From Rhizobium sp. Root274 (GTDB taxonomy: Bacteria > Pseudomonadota > Alphaproteobacteria > Rhizobiales > Rhizobiaceae), in the NCBI RefSeq assembly GCF_001429245.1, contig NZ_LMJE01000010.1, positions 1-64,000 on the forward strand: DNA of 64,000 bases. The letters run 5' to 3'. Below are positions 42,781-52,953 of the stretch, in pieces (the stretch's first letter is position 1; every line of letters begins with the position of its first letter). The position numbers and the translations under genes were made by a program. The notes under the pieces are model-generated. The model did no database searches, was not told where the DNA came from, and saw only the letters and a program-made list of their open reading frames with translations.

Positions 42781-42951
42781 GCCATTTCCTCCACTGCCGG
42801 CGATCATACCGCAGCATCGCCCCGACCACCGTCAGGATCATACTCTATCGGCCCGCCATGTCATGCGTAGCTGTGAGCACGAAGACTACAAGATCACAAG
42901 TGTAGAAACGCTTAAATTCGGATATAATTCCAAAGGTATGACGCAGGAATG

Positions 42952-42994
42952 CGACAGCCGCATCCCTTCAATTCGAAGGGTATTGCGGCTGTCG
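42952..42994. terminator. Long hairpin between PAS gene and gcdH
   Basis: CGACAGCCGCA (42952-42962) pairs with TGCGGCTGTCG (42984-42994), and inside it CCCTTC (42964-42969) pairs with GAAGGG (42975-42980). A T8 run (43002-43009) lies seven bases beyond on the plus strand. It lies directly downstream of gcdH (minus strand), so it probably forms the 3' end of that transcript. Confidence 0.65.
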
Positions 42995-43007
42995 ACGAGG
43001 ATTTTTT

Positions 43008-44201
43008 TTAGAAGAAGGCCTGAATGCCCGTCTGGGCGCGGCCGAGGATCAGCGCATGCACATCATGCGTTCCCTCGTAGGTGTTTACGGTCTCCAGGTT
43101 CTGCGCATGACGCATGACGTGGTATTCGATCTGGATGCCATTGCCGCCATGCATGTCACGCGCCATCCGCGCGATGTCGAGCGCCTTGCCGCAATTGTTG
43201 CGCTTGACGATCGAGATCATCTCCGGGGCGAACTGATGTTCATCCATCAGGCGACCAACCCGCAGCGACGCCAGCAGGCCGAGCGAGATCTCAGTCTGCA
43301 TGTCAGCGAGCTTCTTCTGGAAGAGCTGCGTGCCCGCAAGCGGCTTGCCGAACTGCTTGCGATCAAGACCGTACTGACGAGCGCGATGCCAGCAGTCCTC
43401 CGCAGCCCCGAGTACACCCCAGGAAATCCCGTAGCGAGCGCGGTTGAGGCAACCGAAGGGCCCCTTGAGGCCCGAGACATTCGGTAGCAACGCATCTTCG
43501 CCGACTTCGACACCGTCCATGACGATTTCGCCAGTGACCGAGGCGCGCAGCGATAATTTGCCGCCGATCTTGGGCGCGGACAGCCCCTTCATGCCCTTCT
43601 CGAGAACGAAGCCCCGGATCTCACCACCATGGGCCTCGGATTTCGCCCAGACAACGAAGACATCGGCGATTGGTGCGTTGGAAATCCACATCTTTGAGCC
43701 GCGCAGGCGATAGCCGCCTTCAATCTTCTCGGCACGCGTCTTCATGCCGCCCGGATCGGAGCCTGCATCCGGCTCTGTCAGCCCGAAGCAGCCGATGAGT
43801 TCGCCGGACACGAGGCCCGGCAGATACTTGTCCTTCTGCTCATCGGAGCCATAGGCATAGATCGGATAGATGACCAGCGACGACTGCACGCTCATCATGG
43901 AGCGGTAACCGGAATCGACCCGCTCGATTTCCCGCGCAACCAGCCCGTAGGACACGTAGTTCGCGTCAGCCGCGCCGTATTTCTCGGGCAGCGTCACGCC
44001 AAGCAAACCAGCCTGCCCCATCAGGCGAAAGAGCTCTGGCTCGACGGTTTCACCGAGATAGGCGTCTGACACCCGCGGCGCGAGTTCAGCCTTGGCAAAG
44101 GCCGCGGCAGCGTCCTGGATCATCCGCTCGTCCTCGCTGAGGATTTCAGACATCAGGAAAGGGTCACTCCAGGAAAAGGGCTTCATCTCGCTCATGATCA
44201 T
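43008..44201 (-). CDS. gcdH: Glutaryl-CoA dehydrogenase
   Basis: The flavoenzyme oxidises and decarboxylates glutaryl-CoA to crotonyl-CoA and CO2 at the end of lysine and tryptophan breakdown. The 397-residue acyl-CoA dehydrogenase family protein carries the catalytic Glu in [22 protein letters not shown], very close to the human enzyme ([16 protein letters not shown]). FAD-site segments [15 protein letters not shown] and [17 protein letters not shown] are present. Starts at 44201 (MIMSEMK) or 44195 are possible. It is divergent from a LysR gene that probably controls it. Confidence 0.95.
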   Translation of the reverse strand: MIMSEMKPFSWSDPFLMSEILSEDERMIQDAAAAFAKAELAPRVSDAYLGETVEPELFRLMGQAGLLGVTLPEKYGAADANYVSYGLVAREIERVDSGYRSMMSVQSSLVIYPIYAYGSDEQKDKYLPGLVSGELIGCFGLTEPDAGSDPGGMKTRAEKIEGGYRLRGSKMWISNAPIADVFVVWAKSEAHGGEIRGFVLEKGMKGLSAPKIGGKLSLRASVTGEIVMDGVEVGEDALLPNVSGLKGPFGCLNRARYGISWGVLGAAEDCWHRARQYGLDRKQFGKPLAGTQLFQKKLADMQTEISLGLLASLRVGRLMDEHQFAPEMISIVKRNNCGKALDIARMARDMHGGNGIQIEYHVMRHAQNLETVNTYEGTHDVHALILGRAQTGIQAFF

Positions 44202-44296
44202 CGCATCCGTTTTTGATTGTCGCTCACAGATTGCTCATATCGAACCATTAAACAAGCCATGTTTACTCATGTTGCTATTAGGTCTAGTCATGACGG

Positions 44297-45223
44297 ATGC
44301 TCACACATCAACGCCGCTTCCTGCCCTCGACCAGCGCCCTCGCTGCCTTCGATTCCGTCGCAAAACTCGGCAGCTTCTCAGCGGCCGCCAATGAACTGGC
44401 CCTCACCCAAGGCGCCATCAGCCGTCAGATCGGCCTTCTGGAGGACCAACTGGGCGTCAAATTGTTCGAGCGCACCAATCGCGGCGTGGAACTAACGGCA
44501 ATCGGCCGGACCTATGCGAAGGGCATCGGTGACGCGCTGGCGACCATCCGAACTCTTTCCCTTGAGGCGATGGCAACGCGCGATGATACCCATCTGAGGC
44601 TGGCTATCCTGCCAACTTTCGGGACACGCTGGCTTATGCCGCGCATGCCGGATTTTCTGGCCCGCAACCCCGCCGTCATCATCGATTTCGCCACCCGCAT
44701 CGGCCAGTTCGATTTCGAGGGATCGGGGATCGACGCTGCAATTCATATCGGCGAGCCGAATTGGCCGGGGACCGATTGCCAGTTCCTGATGCATGAGATG
44801 GTCGCCCCCGTTTGCAGTCCCGCCTTTCTCGCGGAAAACCCTGTGGGGCGCCCGGAAGATCTGCTTTCAATACCGCTCTTTGACATGGCCTCGCGCCCGA
44901 GAGCCTGGGAGCAGTGGTTCGCCTCGCTCGGCATGCAGGAAGGCCATGGCGGCGGCATGCGCTTCGAACAATTCTCCAACGTCGTGCAAGCCTGCCTCGC
45001 CGGCCTCGGCATAGCGCTGGTGCCGACATTCCTGATTGAGCCGGAACTCGCGAGCGGCCAGTTGGTGCGCGCCTTCGACCACGAGGTAAAGAGCGCCAGC
45101 GCCTACTACCTCGTGCGCCCACTCTCGCGCATGGCTTATGGTCCCGCCAGCGCTTTTGCCGCCTGGATCATCGATCAGGCCCGCGACTTCAGTGGCGCCG
45201 CACGCATGGGATCGCGGGTCTGA
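44297..45223 (+). CDS. LysR-family regulator, probably of gcdH
   Basis: A 308-residue LysR protein: helix-turn-helix with LGSFSAAANELALTQGAISR, effector domain with LAILPTFGTRWLMPRMPDF and GIDAAIHIGEPNWPG. It is divergent from gcdH with 95 bases between starts, the layout of gcdR-gcdH loci. By eye it is a close paralogue of the LysR protein at 28508-29410, beside the amaA/B-like genes: the blocks around ILPTFG, IDAAIH and PTFLI correspond. Both may answer to lysine-derived metabolites. Confidence 0.88.
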   Translation: MLTHQRRFLPSTSALAAFDSVAKLGSFSAAANELALTQGAISRQIGLLEDQLGVKLFERTNRGVELTAIGRTYAKGIGDALATIRTLSLEAMATRDDTHLRLAILPTFGTRWLMPRMPDFLARNPAVIIDFATRIGQFDFEGSGIDAAIHIGEPNWPGTDCQFLMHEMVAPVCSPAFLAENPVGRPEDLLSIPLFDMASRPRAWEQWFASLGMQEGHGGGMRFEQFSNVVQACLAGLGIALVPTFLIEPELASGQLVRAFDHEVKSASAYYLVRPLSRMAYGPASAFAAWIIDQARDFSGAARMGSRV

Positions 45224-45352
45224 AGAGACCTTGTGGTACTGACTTTGCGGATATGCCCAGACTGTGTCGGCTGCCGATTGACAAGCCACTGACATGATCC
45301 AAAAGTATCTTCGACAAGGCTGAAACTGAAATCGGCCTCCGGGGAGAAAGCT

Positions 45353-48300
45353 ATGTCTACGCGCCGTCTGTCGGTCATTTTTGCAATGACCTTGTCACTC
45401 TTTGCTGTGGGGATTCCGGCAACGGCTCAGGACAGCCGCACAGTGGTTACGGTCGATGACGCTGACTACTTCGGCTTCGACCTGCGAACCGAGAAGAACG
45501 TATCCCAAGACGAGTGCGAGGCGAGTTGCATCGCCGACGGTTCCTGCCGTGCCTTCACCTATAATCCGAAGGTGAAGTGGTGCTTCCTGAAGTCCGACTA
45601 CAATCAGATGAACAGCTTTGTCGGTGCCGTCGCGGGCCGAATTGTCGAGGCTGCTGCCGAAGACGATATCGGCGCGCCTGCACCACTCACCTTCATTTCC
45701 GAACAGCTGAAGACGGACGCGCGGAACCAGCGCGACAGCCTGACCCTGCCGCCCGACCGTGAAGGCGCAGGGCGCCAGACTTTGATCGACGAAGCACGCG
45801 AGGCCATCGCCGGAAGCAATGTCGACGTGGCGATGGCAGCGCTCAAAGGTGCCCTGGCGATCGACCCGGATGACACCGACACTTGGCTGGAGCTGGCCCG
45901 CGTCGCCAATACCGTCTCCAACAATTACACCTATGCCAACGAAGCGGCGATGGCAGCGATCAATGGCTACGGCCTGACGAGGGGTGCAGCGACCCGCGCC
46001 GATGCTCTGGCCACACTCGCCCTTGCCCTCGAAAAGAGCGAAAACTACCGCGCCGCGTTAAACGCCTACAAGGCAAGCCTCGAACTATCGGCCAATGCCC
46101 AGGTGCGCGCAGCCTTTGAGGATCTCCGGTCCCGCCAGGGCTTTCGCATCGTCAGCAACACAGTCGATTCCGACTCCGCATCGCCGCGCGCCTGCGTCGA
46201 GTTTTCCGAACAGCTGATCAAGCGCGGCGTCGACTACGCCCAGTATGTGACCCTCGACGGCAAGCCGCCAAAAGCCGTCGAAGCCAAGAACAACCAGATC
46301 TGCGTCGAAGGACTTGAGCATGGCGGTCGCTATCGGCTCGCCATCCGCGCTGGCCTGCCGTCCTCCGTCGAGGAAAATCTGGAAGCCCCGGTCGAACTCG
46401 AAGTCTATGTCCGCGACCGGTCGTCCACGGTCCGCTTCACCGGAGACAGCTTCGTTCTGCCGTCCACCGCCCGTCAGGGCATTCCGCTGGTATCGATCAA
46501 TTCGGATAACGCCAAGCTCGCTCTTTATCGCATAGGCGACCGCAACATTGCGCCCCTCCTCGCTGCTTCCCAGTTCCTCACCCAGCTCGACGGCTACACC
46601 GCGAGCCGCGTCGAAGACGAGATCGGCGAGCTGGTCTGGCAGGGTACGGTCGAGATCGCCAACAAGCTGAACGAGGAAGTCGTCACCAGCATCCCGCTGG
46701 ATCAGGCGCTGCCGACCCGCAAGCCCGGGATCTATGTGCTGACCGCCGTCGCCGCCAACAGCACCGCCGAAAGCTGGGACAGCCGCGCCACCCAGTGGTT
46801 CGTCGTCTCCGATATCGGCCTCTCGACCTTTGCCGGCACCGATGGCCTACATGTCTTTGCCCGGTCACTGGCAACAGCAGCCCCGCTGGAAGGCGTTGAG
46901 CTACAACTGCTGGCGAAGAACAACGAGATCCTGGCGACGGCAAAGACAGACGCCAAAGGTCAGGCCCGCTTCGATGCCGGCCTTCTGAAGGCGAGTGCCG
47001 CCATGGCCCCGGCCGTCATTGCCGCCCATACCAGCAACGACGACAATGTCTTCCTCGACATGACCCGCGCCGGCTTCGACCTCTCCGATCGCGGCGTCAC
47101 CGGTCGCCCGGCACCGGGCCCGGTCGATGTTCTCTCCTGGACCGAGCGCGGCATTTACCGCCCCGGCGAAACCGTCCATGTAGCAGCACTCGCCCGCGAC
47201 ACCGAAGCCGATGCCATCAGCGGCCTGCCGCTGACCTTCATTTTCCTGCGCCCTGACGGCGTCGAGTATCGGCGCATGGCGGTCTCCAGCGAAAGCCTCG
47301 GCGGATACGCCATCGATCTGCCTCTGCTCGCAAATTCCATGCGCGGAACCTGGAGCGTCGCAATCCACACCGATCCGAAGAAGCCGGCGATCGCCCAATC
47401 CTCCTTCCTGGTTGATGATTTCGTCCCGGACCGCCTGGATATGACGCTGGCAAGCGACGCGACCGCGCTGTCGCCGGATGGAAATGCGACGGTCAACGTT
47501 GAGGGCCGCTATCTCTATGGCGCGCCGGCGGCGGGCCTGTCGCTTGAAGGCGAACTGGTTGTCACGCCCACAAGCAGCCATCCGGATTACCCCCGCTACA
47601 GCTTCGGCCTCTCCGACGAGGAAGACGTCGAAGGCGTCCGGGTCCCCTTCGAAGCACTCGATGCGCTCGATGAAGATGGCAAGACCAGCGTCGATGTCGC
47701 GATTACCGATTTGCCCTCCACGACGCGCTTGCTGAATGCTGATGTCGTCTTGCGCCTGCGCGAAGGCGGTGGCCGGGCAATCGAACGGAAGCTGACATTG
47801 CCGGTTACTCCGGAAGGCCCTGTCATCGGCATCAAGCCGGAATTCGAGGGGGACGTCGCTGAAAACAGCAATGCCACCTTCAACCTGATCGCCATCGGTC
47901 CGGACGCGGCGAAGCAGGATTTGCCAGCGGCGAAGTGGAAACTGGTCAAGCTGGAGCGGAACTACCAGTGGTACCGCGAAGGGTCTTCCTGGCGCTATGA
48001 GCCGATAACCACCACCAAGCCCGTCGCCGACGGCACGATCGACATTAAATCCGAGGGAACGCCGCTCTCCGTCCCTGTCACCTGGGGCAGCCACCGCCTT
48101 GAAGTGGAACAGGGCGGCTCCGTCTCCAGCGTCGACTTCGACGCGGGCTGGTTCGTCTCGGCAAGCTCGACCGAAACGCCGGATGCGCTGCAGGTCGGCC
48201 TCGACAAGGCGACCTATAATATTGGCGACACGGCCCATCTCAAGATCTCGCCTCGCTTTGAAGGCAAGGTTCTCGTCACGGTCGGAACGGACGCCCTGAT

Positions 48301-50797
48301 CACATCACAGGTCGCGGACGTGCCGGCGGCAGGTGCCGAGATCGACCTTCCCGTCACTGCCGATTTTGGTGCCGGTGCCTATGTCACCGCCACCTTGTTT
48401 CGCCCGGGTAACGCACAGAAAAACCGCATGCCTGCGCGGGCAATCGGCGTGACATGGCTTGCCGTCGATCCGGGCGCCGACAAGCTGGCGGTAAAAATCG
48501 CAACACCCGAAAAGATCCTTCCGCGGCAGCCGCTGGAAATCCCGATCGAGGTCGCCGGAGCCGGCATCGGCGAGGAAACTTACGTCACCGTTGCAGCCGT
48601 CGATGTCGGCATCCTGAACCTCACCCGCTATGAGGCCGCCGATCCCGAAACCTACTATTTCGGCCAGCGCCGCCTGGGCCTTGAACTGCGCGACCTCTAT
48701 GGCCGTTTGATCGACGGCTCGCTGGGCGCAACCGGCACACTGCGTACCGGGGGTGACGGCGGCGAAGTGGCTCTGCAGGGCAATCCGCCCAAGGAAAAGC
48801 TTGTCGCCTTCTTCTCCGGTCCGGTGAAGCTCGACGCCGAAGGCAAGGCAACCGTGTCCTTCGACATCCCGCAGTTCAATGGCACTGCCCGGGTCATGGT
48901 CCACGCCTGGTCGAAGACCGGGGTTGGCCATGCACAGGCCGACGTCATCATTCGTGATCCGGTCGTTGTCACGGCCAGCCTGCCGAAATTCCTCGCTCCG
49001 GGGGACGAGAGCAGCCTGAGGCTCGACATCGCGGCGACAGACGCACCCGATGGCACGTACACTGTGGTGGCCACCGGCAACGGGCCCGTGACCGTGGGAG
49101 GGAATACATCCAACGAAGTCACGCTCGCTTCGGGCAAGACCACGACACTGACCCTGCCGCTCAAGGCGGACAAGCCCGGACAAGGCTCGATCGACATCGC
49201 GCTTACAGGAGCCGGCGGTATTGCCATCAGCCAGTCGCTGGACCTGCCCGTGCGCCCCTCGACCCTGCCGATCACTCAGCGCCAGGTAATCGCCGTGGGA
49301 CCCGGCAAGAGCCTCACGGTGGACGGCAACCTGCTCGCCGACAGCCTGCTGGAAGGCGCCTCGGTCAGTCTGAACGTGACTCGGGCCGATGGCCTCGACG
49401 TCCCCGCGCTGCTGATGGCGCTCGACCGCTACCCCTATGGCTGCGCCGAGCAGACGACCAGCCGCGCTCTTCCGCTCCTCTACTTCGACGAACTCGCGAA
49501 AATCTCCGGCCTGCCGGAGGACCCAGAAATCGCCAAGCGGGTCCAGGATGCCATCTTCCGTGTCCTGTCCTACCAGTCCTCCAGTGGCTCCTTTGGCCTC
49601 TGGGCTCCAGGCTCCGAAAGCCTGTGGCTCGATGCTTATGTCACCGATTTCCTCACCCGGGCTCGCGAGCGCAAGTTCGACGTGCCGGAAGAGGCGCTCG
49701 TACAGGCGCTGCAGAACCTGCAGAACCGCATTGCCTATGACAATGACATCCGCACGCGCGGCAACGAGATCGCCTATTCGCTCTACGTCCTGGCGCGCAG
49801 CCGCAAGGCCTCGCTCAGCGACCTGCGCTACTATGCGGACACCATGCTGGGTGACTTCCCGACACCTCTGTCCAAGGCACATCTGGCTGCAGCCCTCTCC
49901 CTCTACGGCGACTCTCAACGCGCCAACATGGTCTTCGCCGACGCGTCGGGCATGTCGGAACAGGCCCGTCTGACGCCGGTCAGCTTCAGCCGCTCGGATT
50001 ATGGTTCGTCGCTGCGTGACGCTGCGGGCGTACTGGCGCTGGCCGCCGAAAGCCGACCCATGCCGCCCGTCGTCCCGGTCCTTTCCAAGATCGTCAAGGA
50101 AGAATGGAAGGCAAAGCAGACGCTGAGCACGCAGGAGCAAACCTGGATGCTTCTCGCAGCCCGTGCCTTGCAGCGAGACGATTCCGGCTTGCAGATCGAC
50201 GTCAACGGCGCCGAGCGCACAGGAGCCTATGCCGCAACCATCCCCGGCGATGCCTTGTTGCAGACGCCGGTCACCCTCACCAATAAGGGCAGCGAGCCGG
50301 TGAGTGCGGCGATCACCACGGTCGCCGCTCCGGTTGAACCTCCGACAGCCGGCGGCGAAGGCTTCGAGATCAGCCGGACCTACTACACGCTGGACGGCGA
50401 AGAGGCGAACATAACGGAAGCCATGCAGAACGAACGATATGTTGTCGTGCTGCAAGTGACCGAGGCGGACGCCTGGCCGGCACAACTGCTGATCACGGAT
50501 CTGCTCCCGGCTGGCTTCGAGATCGACAATCCGAGCCTGGTGGACAGCGCAGCCCTCACCAACTTCGACTGGATCGGTGAGACGGAAGTTGCCCATCTCG
50601 AATTCCGCAACGATCGCTTCGTCGCGGCCGTGAACCGGGCCGAAGGCGAGGATGGCACAATTACGCTGGCCTATGTGGTGCGTGCGGTAACCCCGGGTAC
50701 CTATGATCTGCCGGCAGCCGCCGTCGAAGACATGTATCGCCCGCAGCTCTCCGCAAGGACGGCAGCCGGTGGCATGACGGTCTCGGCAGCCCCCTGA
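45353..50797 (+). CDS. Bacterial alpha-2-macroglobulin with an N-terminal PAN/apple domain
   Basis: A periplasmic protease trap of 1814 residues. A signal peptide (residues about 1-25, cut after TAQ) is followed by a cysteine-rich PAN/apple domain (about 30-90, with CEASCIADGSCRAFTY), a TPR-like helical part (about 140-230), a chain of MG domains, and the thioester region YPYGCAEQTTS with Cys1364 and the Gln that closes the bond. The A2M complement-like helical domain and receptor-like end follow. There is no lipobox, so it is soluble or held by other contacts. It overlaps pbpC by one base, the usual A2M-PBP1C pairing. Confidence 0.94.
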   Translation: MSTRRLSVIFAMTLSLFAVGIPATAQDSRTVVTVDDADYFGFDLRTEKNVSQDECEASCIADGSCRAFTYNPKVKWCFLKSDYNQMNSFVGAVAGRIVEAAAEDDIGAPAPLTFISEQLKTDARNQRDSLTLPPDREGAGRQTLIDEAREAIAGSNVDVAMAALKGALAIDPDDTDTWLELARVANTVSNNYTYANEAAMAAINGYGLTRGAATRADALATLALALEKSENYRAALNAYKASLELSANAQVRAAFEDLRSRQGFRIVSNTVDSDSASPRACVEFSEQLIKRGVDYAQYVTLDGKPPKAVEAKNNQICVEGLEHGGRYRLAIRAGLPSSVEENLEAPVELEVYVRDRSSTVRFTGDSFVLPSTARQGIPLVSINSDNAKLALYRIGDRNIAPLLAASQFLTQLDGYTASRVEDEIGELVWQGTVEIANKLNEEVVTSIPLDQALPTRKPGIYVLTAVAANSTAESWDSRATQWFVVSDIGLSTFAGTDGLHVFARSLATAAPLEGVELQLLAKNNEILATAKTDAKGQARFDAGLLKASAAMAPAVIAAHTSNDDNVFLDMTRAGFDLSDRGVTGRPAPGPVDVLSWTERGIYRPGETVHVAALARDTEADAISGLPLTFIFLRPDGVEYRRMAVSSESLGGYAIDLPLLANSMRGTWSVAIHTDPKKPAIAQSSFLVDDFVPDRLDMTLASDATALSPDGNATVNVEGRYLYGAPAAGLSLEGELVVTPTSSHPDYPRYSFGLSDEEDVEGVRVPFEALDALDEDGKTSVDVAITDLPSTTRLLNADVVLRLREGGGRAIERKLTLPVTPEGPVIGIKPEFEGDVAENSNATFNLIAIGPDAAKQDLPAAKWKLVKLERNYQWYREGSSWRYEPITTTKPVADGTIDIKSEGTPLSVPVTWGSHRLEVEQGGSVSSVDFDAGWFVSASSTETPDALQVGLDKATYNIGDTAHLKISPRFEGKVLVTVGTDALITSQVADVPAAGAEIDLPVTADFGAGAYVTATLFRPGNAQKNRMPARAIGVTWLAVDPGADKLAVKIATPEKILPRQPLEIPIEVAGAGIGEETYVTVAAVDVGILNLTRYEAADPETYYFGQRRLGLELRDLYGRLIDGSLGATGTLRTGGDGGEVALQGNPPKEKLVAFFSGPVKLDAEGKATVSFDIPQFNGTARVMVHAWSKTGVGHAQADVIIRDPVVVTASLPKFLAPGDESSLRLDIAATDAPDGTYTVVATGNGPVTVGGNTSNEVTLASGKTTTLTLPLKADKPGQGSIDIALTGAGGIAISQSLDLPVRPSTLPITQRQVIAVGPGKSLTVDGNLLADSLLEGASVSLNVTRADGLDVPALLMALDRYPYGCAEQTTSRALPLLYFDELAKISGLPEDPEIAKRVQDAIFRVLSYQSSSGSFGLWAPGSESLWLDAYVTDFLTRARERKFDVPEEALVQALQNLQNRIAYDNDIRTRGNEIAYSLYVLARSRKASLSDLRYYADTMLGDFPTPLSKAHLAAALSLYGDSQRANMVFADASGMSEQARLTPVSFSRSDYGSSLRDAAGVLALAAESRPMPPVVPVLSKIVKEEWKAKQTLSTQEQTWMLLAARALQRDDSGLQIDVNGAERTGAYAATIPGDALLQTPVTLTNKGSEPVSAAITTVAAPVEPPTAGGEGFEISRTYYTLDGEEANITEAMQNERYVVVLQVTEADAWPAQLLITDLLPAGFEIDNPSLVDSAALTNFDWIGETEVAHLEFRNDRFVAAVNRAEGEDGTITLAYVVRAVTPGTYDLPAAAVEDMYRPQLSARTAAGGMTVSAAP

Positions 50798-52884
50798 TGG
50801 TCCGCTTTCGAAAGCCCCTGATCGTCTTTGCCGCAGGCATTGCCGTGACGGGGCTTTCCCTGTTTGCCCTCGACTGGGCCGACAAGCACTTCCCGCCCCC
50901 GATCGAGGCAGCCCGATCCGTGTCCACGGAAATCCTCGACCGCGACGGACAACTGCTCAGGGCCTTCGCGACCCGCGAGGGCCTCTGGCGATTGAAGACC
51001 ACGGCCGACGATGTCGATCCCGCCCTGATCCGCATGCTGGTCGCCTATGAGGACCGCCGCTTCGATCAGCACGCAGGTGTCGACGTGCTCGCTTTGGGGC
51101 GTGCGGCCTGGCAATTCATCACCAACGGCCGCATCGTCTCGGGCGCCTCCACCCTCTCGATGCAGGTCGCACGCCTGATTGAACCCAGGCGCGAGCGGTC
51201 ACTGACCGCTAAACTCATCCAGATCGCGCGCGCCCTGCAGCTGGAACGGCGCCTGTCGAAAAGCGAAATTCTCGACCTTTATCTCACCCATGCCCCTTAT
51301 GGCGGCAATCTGGAAGGCGTGAGAGCCGCAAGTCTCGCCTGGTTCGGCAAGGAACCGAAGCGGCTGACGACGGCGGAGGCAGCATTGCTCGTCGCCCTGC
51401 CGCAACTCCCGGAAAAACGGCGCCCAGATCGCTTCGCTGATAACGCCCTTGAGGCCCGCAAACGTGTGCTGGAACGCGCTGAAGAGGCCAAGATCATTGA
51501 ACCTTCAGAGGTCGCCTTCGCCTTGAACGCGGATCTGCCGCGGGCACGGCGCCAGCTTCCCGCCCTCGCCCCGCATCTGGCCGAGGCAGCGAGACGGGCG
51601 GACCCGACCGCCGAACGTCACCAGACCACCCTTCTCCGTCCCGTACAGGAAAAGCTCGAAACACTCGCCGCCGAGACGGCTCGGAAATTGGACCCCAAGG
51701 TCTCTCTCGCCCTGATCATGGCCGAAGCCACCACCGGCGAGATTGTCGCTGAAGTCGGCGCTGCCGACTATTTTGACGCCAGCCGATCGGGCTGGATCGA
51801 CATGACCCGTGCCGAGCGCTCGCCCGGTTCGACACTCAAGCCTTTCATCTATGGCCTCGCATTCGAACTGGGGCTTGTCGCCCAGGAAACCATTGTCGAG
51901 GACCGGCCGGCCGATTTCTTCGGCTATCGCCCGAAGAATTTCGACATGCATTATCAGGGCGATGTCAGCATCCGCCAGGCGCTGCAATTGTCGCTCAACG
52001 TACCGGCTGTTCGGCTGCTCGACAGCGTCGGCCCGTCCCGCCTGATGGTCCGCCTGCGCCGGGCAGACGTTACCTTGAAACTGCCGCCCAACGAAGTGCC
52101 GGGCCTCGCCATTGCACTCGGCGGCGCCGGTGTGACCCTAAAAGGGCTGGTGCAACTCTATGCCGGCCTCGCCAATCGCGAACAGCCTGTCAGGCTCGGC
52201 GACGGCGTCAGGGAGAAACCCGGCCTCATCGACGACCAGCCCCTGCTGGAACCTGCCGCCGCCTGGGCCGTGGCTGACATCCTCGGTGCGGTACAGCCGC
52301 CCGCTGGCAGCCCTCCGGCCGGCATCGCCTACAAGACCGGCACGAGCTATGGCTACCGCGATGCCTGGTCGGTCGGCTATGACGGCCGCTATGTCCTCGG
52401 TGTCTGGATCGGGCGACCGGATAATGCGGCCGTGCCGGGGATTGCGGGCTACAAGACAGCAGCGCCGGTGCTGTTTTCGGCCTTTGCCAAGTCTGGCCTG
52501 GCGGGCACCGCGCTCCCCCGCCCCCCCGCGGGCGCCACGCATCTTGGAGCAAACGATCTTCCGGTTGGCCTCAGGCGCTTCTCGATCAGTACGAACGGCC
52601 TCGTTTCCGCGTCTGCCCGCGAGAAACCGCCGCAGATAGTCTACCCGCCGGAAGGCGCTCAGCTGGAGCTTGGCCGGGATGCCGCCGGCACGCCGCTTCC
52701 ACTGGTCATGAAAATGCAGGCAGGCCGGGCGCCCTTCCGCTGGTTGGTGGACGGAAAGCCGATGACCGACTCCACCCGTCGGCGAAGCGGCGAATGGCAC
52801 CCGCTCGGCCAGGGCCAGGCCACCTTGACAGTGATCGATGCCGACGGACGCGCAGCCTCGGTGAATGTCTTCATTCGGGAGTGA
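50797..52884 (+). CDS. pbpC: Penicillin-binding protein 1C
   Basis: A bifunctional peptidoglycan synthase at the inner membrane. The 695-residue protein has an N-terminal membrane helix (residues about 8-25), a GT51 glycosyltransferase domain (EDRRFDQHAGVD, GASTLSMQVARLIE), a transpeptidase domain (active Ser in SPGSTLKPFIYGLAFE, SLN, and KTGTSYGYRDAW), and the C-terminal BiPBP domain specific to PBP1C (about residues 600-695). It is coupled to the alpha-2-macroglobulin gene (TGATG overlap), consistent with repair of the wall when a protease breaches the envelope. Confidence 0.95.
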   Translation: MVRFRKPLIVFAAGIAVTGLSLFALDWADKHFPPPIEAARSVSTEILDRDGQLLRAFATREGLWRLKTTADDVDPALIRMLVAYEDRRFDQHAGVDVLALGRAAWQFITNGRIVSGASTLSMQVARLIEPRRERSLTAKLIQIARALQLERRLSKSEILDLYLTHAPYGGNLEGVRAASLAWFGKEPKRLTTAEAALLVALPQLPEKRRPDRFADNALEARKRVLERAEEAKIIEPSEVAFALNADLPRARRQLPALAPHLAEAARRADPTAERHQTTLLRPVQEKLETLAAETARKLDPKVSLALIMAEATTGEIVAEVGAADYFDASRSGWIDMTRAERSPGSTLKPFIYGLAFELGLVAQETIVEDRPADFFGYRPKNFDMHYQGDVSIRQALQLSLNVPAVRLLDSVGPSRLMVRLRRADVTLKLPPNEVPGLAIALGGAGVTLKGLVQLYAGLANREQPVRLGDGVREKPGLIDDQPLLEPAAAWAVADILGAVQPPAGSPPAGIAYKTGTSYGYRDAWSVGYDGRYVLGVWIGRPDNAAVPGIAGYKTAAPVLFSAFAKSGLAGTALPRPPAGATHLGANDLPVGLRRFSISTNGLVSASAREKPPQIVYPPEGAQLELGRDAAGTPLPLVMKMQAGRAPFRWLVDGKPMTDSTRRRSGEWHPLGQGQATLTVIDADGRAASVNVFIRE

Positions 52885-52953
52885 GCCGACGTGATCCGTC
52901 GGAACGGTCGATCCGTAATCAAACGGAAAGACACTCGTTCGGAGAACCACGCC

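Noticed and set aside
46901-48238. A 445-codon open frame on the minus strand
   Set aside because: It is also a shadow of the alpha-2-macroglobulin gene, with no domain.
48305-50596. A 763-codon open frame antisense to the alpha-2-macroglobulin gene
   Set aside because: High GC gives long antisense frames. It has no ribosome site or recognisable motif, and the sense gene is clear.
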